A stretch of 64,000 nt of DNA from Cladorhizidae sp. MBARI D1340-BT2 (Eukaryota; Porifera; Demospongiae; Poecilosclerida; Cladorhizidae), in the NCBI GenBank assembly GCA_028752905.1, contig JAQNBH010000017.1, positions 36,955,101-37,019,100 of the forward strand, in the 5' to 3' direction. Below the pieces are notes generated by a model. It saw nothing but the letters and a program-made list of their open reading frames with translations, did no database searches and was not told where the DNA came from. Made by a program: the position numbers and the translations under genes. Of the stretch, positions 33,501 through 45,500 are shown in pieces (the first letter of the stretch is position 1; each line of letters starts with the position of its first letter).

Positions 33501-36500
33501 TTTGTTGTTTCAAGTTGTTGTTTGTTTGGCTTTGTTGTTGTTTCAAGTTGTTTGTTTGGCTTTGTTGTCGTTTCAAGTTGTTTGTTTGGCTTTGTTGTTG
33601 TTTCAAGTTGTTTGTTTGGCTTTGTTGTTGTTTCAAGTTGTTGTTTGTTTGGCTTTGTTGTTGTTTGTTGTTTGTTTGGCTTTGTTGTTTCAAGTTGTTT
33701 GTTTGGCTTTGTTGTCGTTTCAAGTTGTTCGTTTGGCTTTGTTGTCGTTTCAAGTTGTTGTTTGTTTTGTTTTGTTGTTGTTTCAAGTTGTTTGGCTTTG
33801 TTGTTGTTTCAAGTTGTTTGTTTGGCTTTGTTGTCGTTTCAAGTTGTTTGTTTGGCTTAGTTGTTTGTTTGGCTTTGTTGTTGTTTCAAGTTGTTGTTTG
33901 TTTGGCTTTGTTGTTTCAAGTTGTTTGTTTGGCTTTGTTGTTGTTTCAAGTTGTTTGTTTGGCTTTGTTGTCGTTTCAAGTTGTTTGTTTGGCTTTGTTG
34001 TCGTTTCAAGTTGTTTGTTTGGCTTTGTTGTCGTTTCAAGTTGTTTGTTTGGCTTTGTTGTTGTTTCAAGTTGTTGTTTGTTTGGCTTTGTCGTTTCAAG
34101 TTGTTTGTTTGGCTTTGTTGTCATTTCAAGTTGTTGTTTGGCTTTGTTGTTGTTTCAAGTTGTTGTTTGTTTGGCTTTGTTGTCGTTTCAAGTTGTGTTT
34201 GGCTTTGTTGTCGTTTCAAGTTGTTGTTTGGCTTTGTTGTCGTTTCAAGTTGTTGTTTGGCTTTGTTGTTGTTTCAAGTTGTTGTTTGTTTGGCTTTGTT
34301 GTTGTTTCAAGTTGTTGGTTGTTTGGCTTTGTTGTTTCAAGTTGTTTGGCTTTGTTGTTGTTTCAAGTTGTTTGTTTGGCTTTGTTGTTGTTTCAAGTTG
34401 TTTGTTTGGCTTTGTTGTTGTTTCAAGTTGTTGTTTGTTTGGCTTTGTTGTTTCAAGTTGTTGTTTGGCTTTGTTGTCATTTCAAGTTGTTGTTTGGCTT
34501 TGTTGTTGTTTCAAGTTGTTCGTTTGGCTTTGTCGTTTCAAGTTGTTTGTTTGGCTTTGTTGTCGTTTCAAGTTGTTGTTTGGCTTTGTTGTCGTTTCAA
34601 GTTGTTTGTTTGGCTTTGTTGTTTCAAGCAAGTTGTTGTTTGTTTGGCTTTGTTGTTGTTTCAAGTTGTTTGTTTGGCTTTGTTGTTGTTTCAAGTTGTT
34701 GTTTGTTTGGCTTTGTCGTTTCAAGTTGTTTGGCTTTGTTGTCATTTCAAGTTGTTGTTTGGCTTTGTTGTCGTTTCAAGTTGTTTGGCTTTGTTGTCAT
34801 TTCAAGTTGTTGTTTGGCTTTGTTGTTTCAAGTTGTTGTTTGTTTGGCTTTGTTGTTGTTTCAAGTTGTTTGTTTGGCTTTGTTGTTGTTTCAAGTTGTT
34901 GTTTGTTTGGCTTTGTTGTTTCAAGTTGTTTGTTTGGCTTTGTTGTTGTTTCAAGTTGTTTGTTTGGCTTTGTTGTCGTTTCAAGTTGTTTGTTTGGCTT
35001 TGTTGTCGTTTCAAGTTGTTTGTTTGGCTTTGTTGTCGTTTCAAGTTGTTTGTTTGGCTTTGTTGTTGTTTCAAGTTGTTGTTTGTTTGGCTTTGTTGTC
35101 GTTTCAAGTTGTTTGTTTGGCTTTGTTGTCATTTCAAGTTGTTGTTTGGCTTTGTTGTTGTTTCAAGTTGTTGTTTGTTTGGCTTTGTTGTCGTTTCAAG
35201 TTGTTTGTTTGGCTTTGTTGTCGTTTCAAGTTGTTGTTTGGCTTTGTTGTCGTTTCAAGTTGTTGTTTGGCTTTGTTGTTGTTTCAAGTTGTTGTTTGTT
35301 TGGCTTTGTTGTTTCAAGTTGTTGGTTGTTTGGCTTTGTTGTTTCAAGTTGTTTGGCTTTGTTGTTGTTTCAAGTTGTTTGTTTGGCTTTGTTGTTGTTT
35401 CAAGTTGTTTGTTTGGCTTTGTTGTTGTTTCAAGTTGTTGTTTGTTTGGCTTTGTTGTTTCAAGTTGTTGTTTGGCTTTGTTGTCATTTCAAGTTGTTGT
35501 TTGGCTTTGTTGTTGTTTCAAGTTGTTCGTTTGGCTTTGTCGTTTCAAGTTGTTTGTTTGGCTTTGTTGTCGTTTGAAGTTGTTGTTTGGCTTTGTTGTC
35601 GTTTCAAGTTGTTTGTTTGGCTTTGTTGTTTCAAGTTGTTGTTTGTTTGGCTTTGTTGTTGTTTCAAGTTGTTTGTTTGGCTTTGTTGTTGTTTCAAGTT
35701 GTTGTTTGTTTGGCTTTGTCGTTTCAAGTTGTTTGGCTTTGTTGTCATTTCAAGTTGTTGTTTGGCTTTGTTGTCGTTTCAAGTTGTTTGGCTTTGTTGT
35801 CATTTCAAGTTGTTGTTTGGCTTTGTTGTTTCAAGTTGTTGTTTGTTTGGCTTTGTTGTTGTTTCAAGTTGTTGTTTGTTTGGCTTTGTTGTTGTTTCAA
35901 GTTTGTTTGGCTTTGTTGTTGTTTCAAGTTGTTTGTTTGGCTTTGTTGTTGTTTCAAGTTGTTGTTTGTTTGGCTTTGTTGTTTCAAGTTGTTTGTTTGG
36001 CTTTGTTTGTTTCAAGTTGTTGTTTGTTTGGCTTTGTTGTTGTTTCAAGTTGTTTGTTTGGCTTTGTTGTCGTTTCAAGTTGTTTGTTTGGCTTTGTTGT
36101 TGTTTCAAGTTGTTTGTTTGGCTTTGTTTCAAGTTGTTTGTTTGGCTTTGTTTGTTTCAAGTTGTTTGTTTGGCTTTGTTGTTGTTTCAAGTTGTTGTTT
36201 GTTTGGATTTGTTGTTGTTTCAAGTTGTTTGTTTGGCTTTGTTGTTGTTTCAAGTTGTTTGTTTGGCTTTGTTGTCGTTTCAAGTTGTTTGTTTGGCTTT
36301 GTTGTCGTTTCAAGTTGTTTGTTTGGCTTTGTTGTCGTTTCAAGTTGTTTGTTTGGCTTTGTTGTTGTTTCAAGTTGTTGTTTGTTTGGCTTTGTTGTTT
36401 CAAGTTGTTTGTTTGGCTTTGTTGTCGTTTCAAGTTGTTTGTTTGACTTTGTTGTTGTTTCAAGTTGTTGTTTGGCTTTGTTGTTGTTTCAAGTTGTTGT

Positions 36501-39500
36501 TTGTTTGGCTTTGTTTGTTTCAAGTTGTTTGTTTGGCTTTGTTGTCGTTTCAAGTTGTTGTTTGTTTGGCTTTGTTTGTTTGTTTCAAGTTGTTTGTTTG
36601 GCTTTGTTGTCGTTTCAAGTTGTTGTTTGTTTGGCTTTGTTGTTTCAAGTTGTTTGTTTGGCTTTGTTTGTTTCAAGTTGTTTGTTTGGCTTTGTTGTTT
36701 CAAGTTGTTTGTTTGGCTTTGTTGTCGTTTCAAGTTGTTTGTTTGGCTTTGTTGTTGTTTCAAGTTGTTGTTTGGCTTTGTTTGTTTCAAGTTGTTGTTT
36801 GTTTGGCTTTGTTGTTGTTTCAAGTTGTTTGTTTGGCTTTGTTTGTTTCAAGTTGTTGTTTGTTTGGCTTTGTTGTCGTTTCAAGTTGTTTGTTTGGCTT
36901 TGTTGTCGTTTCTGAATATTGCAGTTGAGAATATATATTCTAACTGCAAAGTCCAACTCAAGAGCTTCTGGGACTCTTAATACTTTTAAACACCTTTTAA
37001 AACTCGTTGGTTTGCTTATTGCGTATTACTATTTTTATTATACGAATCTGTGTATGCCGTGTCTTGTGGCGACTGTACCCATGTAGGGTCAGCCTAGGGT
37101 CAGCTACGTGACATGGCAACAGGCACGGGGGAATCCACCAGCCCAACAGCAGATGTTTTGGTAGAGGATCAGCTACAACTTGCTTTGGAGTTAGTAACAA
37201 TTTCCGAACTCTACAAATCAAACGGCGGAACTGAGCATGACTCATTTGTTTTGCGTACAGGAGCTAGCTTAATTGCATCACCAACGATGACCCTTTTCAC
37301 ATTTTTTTATTAATTGTTTACAACCCCCCAACACCCCCCCCCCCCCCCCCCCCCCCCAACACACACACACACACGATTATGAAACAGATTAGACGTGGGC
37401 GTGCAGTAGAGTCTTCTGGAACTAAAATGAGACATTAGATCATTGAATATGAATTTCAAGCACTTTCTGTGGCAGTTTACTGCTTTGGTGAAGGATTCAA
37501 GGCATGTTAGGAAACCTATAGTTTACTGCTTTGGTGAGGCATGTTAGGAAACCTATAGTTTACTGTTTGGTGAAGGATTCAAGGCATGTTAGGAAACCTA
37601 TAGTTTACTGCTTTGGTGAAGGGTTCAAGGCATGTTAGGAAACCTATAGTTTACTGCTTTGGTGAAGGATTCAGGGCATGTTAGGAGACCTATAGTTTAC
37701 TGCTTTGGTGAAGGGTTCAAGGCATGTTAGGAGACCTATAGTTTACTGCTTTGGTGAAGGCATGTTAGGAGACCTATAGTTTACTGCTTTGGTGAAGGCA
37801 TGTTAGGAGAGCTATAGTTTACTGCTTTGGTGAAGGGTTCAAGGCATGTTAGGAGACCTATAGTTTACTGCTTTGGTGAAGGCATGTTAGGAGACCTATA
37901 GTTTACTCTTTGGTGAAGGCATGTTAGGAGACCTATAGTTTACTGCTTTGGTGAAGGAAGGCATGTTAGGAGACCTATAGTTTACTGCTTTGGTGAAGGC
38001 ATGTTAGGAGACCTATAGTTTACTGCTTTGGTGAAGGCATGTTAGGAGAGCTATAGTTTACTGCTTTGGTGAAGGGTTCAAGGCATGTTAGGAGACCTAT
38101 AGTTTACTGCTTTGGTGAAGGCATGCTATAGTTTACTGCTTTGGTGAAGGCATGTTAGGTGTTAGGAGACCTATAGTTTTTACTGCTTTGGTGAAGGGTT
38201 CAAGGCATGTTAGGAGACCTATAGTTTACTGCTTTGGTGAAGGCATGTTAGGAGACCTATAGTTTACTGCTTTGGTGAAGGCATGTTAGGAGACCTATAG
38301 TTTACTACTTTGGTGAAGGCATGTTAGGAGACCTATTAAAGGCCAAAATCGCTATTTAGGTATTTAACCGATTAAACATCATTAAACACCATTAAAAAAA
38401 TGGCGCAAACTCTGACATTGTCATGGGAAAAAATTCAAACGAAGAATTTATATAACGCTCCCGTACTCTGTATGCACATGGCACATGCTCAGTAGACTGC
38501 TCGATTGAGTTAGTTATAAAATTTTATTTCCGGTTGGACGAGGTGAGCGGTCAAAATTAATTATTACATTTTTTTTTAATGGCCGACAGTCGCAACTTGC
38601 CTTCATGATCCTGGCTTTTCCTTCTGTTTCTGGAAGTTCTTCAATGGAAAGCTGCACAGGCACCTGTGCTTACCAGGAATCACTCTGAATACCTTCACTC
38701 CGTCATGAACAAGGATGTGCTCCTATATACATGTAGGTGGATTTCTTGCTGTAGGTTTTGTTGTAGACGTGACCAAGATAGCGCTGCATAGCTTTTGATT
38801 GCTTACTTCAACGGAGCTGATTCTTATACCAAACTACTGCACCTTATTCTATTTCCATTCTTACGGTTTAGCTAAAAATCAACAAAACACAAATAGTCAG
38901 CTTTAAATTGGTTAAATTGGTTAAGAAACTGCCAAAGTGAGTTTTAATTGATCTTTAAGTTTTTTTCCCTTTCCCCCCCTTTTTTTCTGTCCACATTTTA
39001 GAAAACTAGAAGCTTGTTGGGTAAGTTTTAATCTTTAATCTGTGAACTTGGCAACTGTAGTAATTAAAACTGTGGTTTGTGGCTATAATCTTCTCATGCC
39101 ACTCCGAGTGCTGTATTAAAAGAACACTGAAGCTGGCTCCTTGAAATTTGTAGCTAATAGAGAAAGTCTTATTCCGTGTGCTTGCTCTGTGGGAGCAGGC
39201 CTCAAACCTCAAACAGAGTTGCTGTAGCTATAGCTACTATTAATACAAAGTTGTGGCAAGAGCATTGAGAGCTCACAGTACAGACATGCAGGACCAGAAA
39301 TAGATAGTCAAAGCAGACTGTTAACGGTAGCTACCTAGCAGAATCCTCTACTACCTAAACCTTCATGACTAGTACAGACATGCAGGACCAGAAATAGATA
39401 GATCAAAGCAGACTGTTAACGGTAGCTACCTACAGCAGAATCCTCTACTACCTAAACCTTCATGACTATAATAATAGCCTAATTGGCTATAAGCTTTCAT

Positions 39501-42500
39501 TAACATACATAGTGAAAGCTTTTCTCTCCTAACAGTTGGTCAGACAACTAATGATATCAACTCCGAGTTGCCTAGGGACCTACAACTGCATTTTGCAATT
39601 CCCTTGATTGGAGTTTCCCAGACTGTTTGTCATGTCCTATGATGACTAAAATATATTCTTTCCAGCAAATTGTTTTTGGCCTTGAGGGGACCTGTTCCTT
39701 AGCAAGGCTTGTTGATTTTCTTTTTCTTCTCTGTACCAAGAAGGTCCTTAGACTCTCGATTACCACCCTTGATCCTGGCCAATCATGTAACATGCGGTTG
39801 TTAGATTATGTGCCTCTAGTTCTCACCCCCTTCATATGTACCTTTCTGAGAAATTACCGGTGTTCTTTTTTCTAGAGGTTGTTTCCAACACCATTTCTGT
39901 GTCGCCACTTTCCACTTAGTCATCTTCTTAGCTCTTTCTACGTTAATGTATCAGATGGCAAGACCTGGACCACTGAGTCAAACATCTCACCAGTCACACA
40001 TTGTGTTCTCTTCAACATGTTTAGTGGTCCTCTCAAGCGTAGTGTTGTTCGGGAAGGGTTTGTACAAGTTTCATTCCTTCACTGATCCCCTCTGCTGACG
40101 TTTGGCACACGCTGTGCAACCCATCATATGTCTTTGTAAGGCCTCTGTACTAGCCTATGAGGTACCAATTGCATCGCATGTATGGCTACTGCAGTTCATG
40201 TACATATGTAGAGCTTCTATGCTAGACATCCCGTGCCTTTGGGGAAATCTCTTCTGTTGGTCTACCACATTCAGCTTCATGGGATATGACCAGCCTTGTT
40301 TGTGTAAAAGCACTAATTAAGGATGGGAGGCATGGAATGACCACTCTGAGGTCTTCATGCACTGCTCAGTTGTAGAAGGAATAATTCAGGATGGGAGGCA
40401 TGGAATGACCACTCTGAGGTCTTCATGCACTGCTCAGTTGTAGAAGGAATAATTCAAGATGGGAGGCATGGAATGACCACTCTGAGGTCTTCAAGCACTG
40501 CTCAGTTGTAGAAGGAATAATTCAGGATGGGAGGCATGGAATGACTACTCTGAGGTCTTCAAGCACTGCTCAGTTGTAGAAGGAATAATTCAGGATGGGA
40601 GGCATGGAATGACCACTCTGAGGTCTTCATGCACTGCTCAGTTGTAGAAGGAATAATTCAGGATGGGAGGCATGGAATGACCACTCTGAGGTCTTCAAGC
40701 ACTGCTCAGTTGTAGAAGGAATAATTCAGGATGGGAGGCATGGAATGACCACTCTGAGGTCTTCAAGCACTGCTCAGTTGTAGAAGGAATAATTCAGGAT
40801 GGGAGGCATGGAATGACCACTCTGAGGTCTTCAAGCACTGCTCAGTTGTAGAAGGAATAATTCAGGATGGGAGGCATGGAATGACCACTCTGAGGTCTTC
40901 AAGCACTGCTCAGTTGTAGAAGGAATAATTCAGGATGGGAGGCATGGAATGACCACTCTGAGATCTTCAAGCACTGCTCAGTTGTAGAAGGAATAATTCA
41001 GGATGGGAGGCATGGAATGACCACTCTGAGGTCTTCAAGCACTGCTCAGTTGTAGAAGGAATGATGGGAGGCATGGAATGACTACTCTGAGGTCTTCAAG
41101 CACTGCTCAGTTGTAGAAGGAATAATTCAGGATGGGAGGCATGGAATGACCACTCTGAGGTCTTCAAGCACTGCTCAGTTGTAGAAGGAATAATTCAGGA
41201 TGGGAGGCATGGAATGACCACTCTGAGGTCTTCATGCACTGCTCAGTTGTAGAAGGAATAATTCAGGATGGGAGGCATGGAATGACCACTCTGAGGTCTT
41301 CAAGCACTGCTCAGTTGCAACGTTCCAAGTGTGTGACTGTAACTATTGGGATTTGGGTCACCAGTGAACTGCCTGAACAACATGACCCACTCCAGAAGGA
41401 TGATCTTGGATATGGAGAGCCATTGCTTACAAAGTCGGCAGGAACTCCTTGTTTTTGTTTTCAGTGTGGGTAGGGTTTAATCTGGAAGGGGGATGCTCCC
41501 CTTGAAACATTTACGCGCCTCCCCCGGAAATTGTATTTTGTCACATCTTAACCATCAAGTCCCCCCCACTTAGAATCCAGATTCGTCCATTTGTCCTTTT
41601 GCCCCCCTTGGACAATTTTTCAAATGAAACTGGAGGGGGGTCAAAAACTAGGTCCTCAGTGGTAGTGGCTGTAGGTGAGCCACAAAAAGGCCAGCTGCAT
41701 GTACACCGAACTCTGCCACTACCATTGTGACATCCAGTCAATTAGTTTCATATCAGATGATGTGATGTTGTGTGACACTAAATTACATGTAGCTCCACCA
41801 CTGTTGATTAATAATGCCTCACATATGATCCTGAAATGGACTTGGGTTATTGCTCCTCAACTCAACGCTCGGGACATTTCTTCCCCCCAGAAAATTAGAC
41901 GGCAGTTTTTGATGGTTGCATGGCCCCAAAACGGGGAACACTTGTGAAAAAGTCCACCAAGATATTGGCATAACCCATTTAACATGGCGGCCATTTTTAT
42001 AAACCAAGATCCTATCCAACAGTGAAAGCTACGATTGGTAATACTACTACGGTAGAAAAAGTTTGGTGTGCATGGTTCATGGTTATAAATACCAGGAGTA
42101 ATGGAGTGGGGATGTTTAATAATGTTGTAAGAGGCAAAGATGAATGTAATTGCCGTCCCTTCTGCATTACGAGTGGTATTTATAACCACTTTCACTACGA
42201 ACCATGCTATCTCATGTATACCATACTATAAGAATGGGTGAAGAGGGGGGGAAACTCTTCAGGTAGTGTCTCCACCTTTATCACAAGTACATTATCTAAT
42301 TGCTCTCCATAGTTGCGAACTACTACACATCATAATCGGATTTCCATACTTTGTCCCCCCCCCCCAATATTTAGTGTGAACGCCTTTATCACAAGTACAT
42401 ATCTAATTGCTCTCCATAGTTGTGAACAATGAGGTGTACTGTAGCCCAGTTACAGCCACAATGAGGTGTACTGTAGCCCAGTTACAGCCACAATGAGGTG

Positions 42501-45500
42501 TACTGTAGCCCAGTTACAGCCACAATGAGGTGTACTGTAGCCCAGTTACAGCCACAATGAGGTGTACTGTAGCCCAGTTACAGCCACAATGAGGTCTACT
42601 GTAGCCTAGTTACAGCCACAATGATGTCTACTGTAGCCCAGTTACAGCAACAATGAGGTGTACTGTAGCCCAGTTACAACCAAGTCTCAAGAAACCTCAG
42701 AATGGGGTGAGGTAACTTGCTGTACAAAGAAGACATCATGTTATGTCTGTCCATAGTTTGGCAGACACTATATTTCTCAAACTTTAGTCAACAAACAAGG
42801 AAGGAGGCTAGAGCAATTCCATTTGCAAACACTAGGTACTGTATTGATACAGCTCATGACAATTTACTGCAACTAGGATGATTTACTGAAAGTTTGACAA
42901 TTTACTGATTGTGCATGTATGACACTTTACTGAATCTGTGACAATTCACTTCAAACTCTTGAGTGGTACATCAAAGACAATTTACTCGACTATGAGAACT
43001 TTAATTTATTGGAATTGACTGGATTATGACAACCTATTTACTGGGTTATGACAATAATTATGACCAAGTTAGCTACAACATGTGGGTTATAACGATAAAA
43101 GACTCCTATTATTAATGTTCTGATGGATGCTCTGATTGATGCTTAATTTTCAGAGATAGAGCTTCTCTCCAAGCACGGGGTCATGCTCCCTCCCAACATG
43201 ATTGGCCTGACTGAGGAACAAATACATGAACTTAAGCTCAAGGACGAGTTTGAAGAAGTCTGTGTCCCAAGCGGTGGCTACATCTCCAGCGCTGATCCTG
43301 TAGGGCGTAGGAATGGTCGAGGTACACTACTAGACTTGGGACACTAAAGGTCCAAGGGACAAAATCAGAATCTAGAAAGGAGGGTGTGTCCTTACTTTAT
43401 AGCTCCACAGCTAAACACAGACACCACACACACCAAACACACACACACACATATATAGTGTCCTGGGGGCAATTTAAACTAACACTGTCTCTTACCATTC
43501 TTGTCCTACCCCTATCTTTACAAGAACTCTCATCTTAAACCCCCCCCCCCCCCAATAATAATAATCAATACCTGGGCGTTTTGTCTTCCCCCTCAACCTG
43601 TCGCAGATATACATACGCTGGAAGAGACTAGCTAGCAACTACATATGTAGTTACTCAGGGTCCCCACATGCTATGCAATGATAATAAAGAGACCCCCTAG
43701 AGGCATGTGTTATCACTCTCATTACATGCACAGAAAGGAACGTTCAATGCTGAACATGTAGTACTCCAGTGCCAGTTAATGACACCTTACCACAATGCCA
43801 ATGTACAGAATCATGTGATATCCTTAAGGGAAACTCCGCTGCAGTGTCATGGCAGCAAGCTCACAAAATCCCCGAGTATGTTTTGTAGCAAGATTTAGGT
43901 AGCTTACAAGCAACTATACATGTACCCAAAGTCTGAGACCTCAATGTCAGAAATTTGTGAGGTCATGAGGTTCAAAATACCCATAAGCAGTCATGGGAAT
44001 ATTTTGTTTGAAATTTGAACTTCACACTTCAATCTTGTTGTTAGCATAAGTTCACACATGTCTTATGCACTTAGCAAAACATCACACATGTCTTATGTGC
44101 TTGCAAAACATCTCACTTGTCTGATGTTGGTAGCAAAACTTCACCCCTGTCTGATGTTGCAGAACTTCACAATGGCATATTTTGTTAGCAGTATTTCACA
44201 CTTGTCTTGTTGTTAACAGAACTTCATACCTTCATACTTGTCTGTTGTTAACATATTTCACACTTGTCTTGTGTTGTTAGCAGAACTTCACACTTGTCTT
44301 ATGTTAACAGAACTTCACACTTGTCTTTATGTTATTACATAACTTCATACTAGTCTGTTAAACAAACTTCACACTTGTCTTATGTTGTTAGCCATGGTAG
44401 CAGAACTTCACCACTTATCTTACAGAACTTCACACTTGTCTTATGTTGTTAGCAGAACTTCACACTTATCTTATGTTGCTAGAAGAACTTCACACTTGTA
44501 TATAGCTGGCAGAACTTCACACTTATCTCACAGAACTTCACACTTGTCTTACATTGTTAGCAGAACTTCACACTTGTCTTATGTTGTTAGCAGAACTTCA
44601 TACTCGTCTCTGTTGTTACTCGTCTGTTGTTAGCAGAACTTCCCACTTGTTTTATGTTAACAGAACTTCATACTTGTCTATGTTGTTAGCAGAACTTCAC
44701 ACATGTCTTTATGTTGTTAGCAGAACTTCACACTTGTCTGTTGTTAGCAGAACTTCACACATGTCTTAAGTTGTTAGCAGAACTTCACATATGTCTTATG
44801 TTGTTAGCAGAACTTCATACTTGTCTATGTTGTTAGCAGAACTTCACGCATGTCTTAAGTTGTTAGCAGAACTTCACATATGTCTTATGTTGTTAGCAGA
44901 ACTTCACACTTGTCTTGTGTTGTAACAAACTTCACTTGTCTTAAGTTGTTAGCAGAACTTCACACTGTCTTATTTTAGCTGACTTTAATCATTTAAAATG
45001 GAGCTTATGAGTCACACGGTCATTCGTTCTGATTTTGTACTTTTGATCTTTTAGTCACCCCTTGATTAACACATGCATATATATACATATATTCATTACT
45101 ATATAATAGTGTATATATATACATATATTCATTACTATATAATAGCACCGAAAGAGAAAATGATGGAAGTGTTGAGAAGGACGGTCAGTGAGGCTAAAAC
45201 AGCTGTTTCCAAGGTTGGATAAGTTTTTGTGTGCCTTGTATTAGTTTATAGATTCTATACACACTAAAAGATCCAGTTACACTCAAACTCCCCCTGTATG
45301 ACACCTGGCAAAAAAAATCCATTTATACTCAAACTTCCTTTATCCGGGAAGCTTGGGACCTGGCAAAAGATCCAGTTACACTCGAATTCCCCTTATCTGG
45401 GCAACGTGAGACCGGGCATTGCCTGTAACTCAGAAGTGGCCATATCTGGGAACCCCCCACATTTTGATGATTTGCCTTGAATTTCTCCACATATATTAAG

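Noticed and set aside
33370..36928. Plus-strand frames of 735, 861 and 1,172 codons
   Set aside because: They consist only of the T/G-rich minisatellite (FVWLCC/FKL-type repeats), are open in all three frames, and lie inside CFAP298 intron 1.
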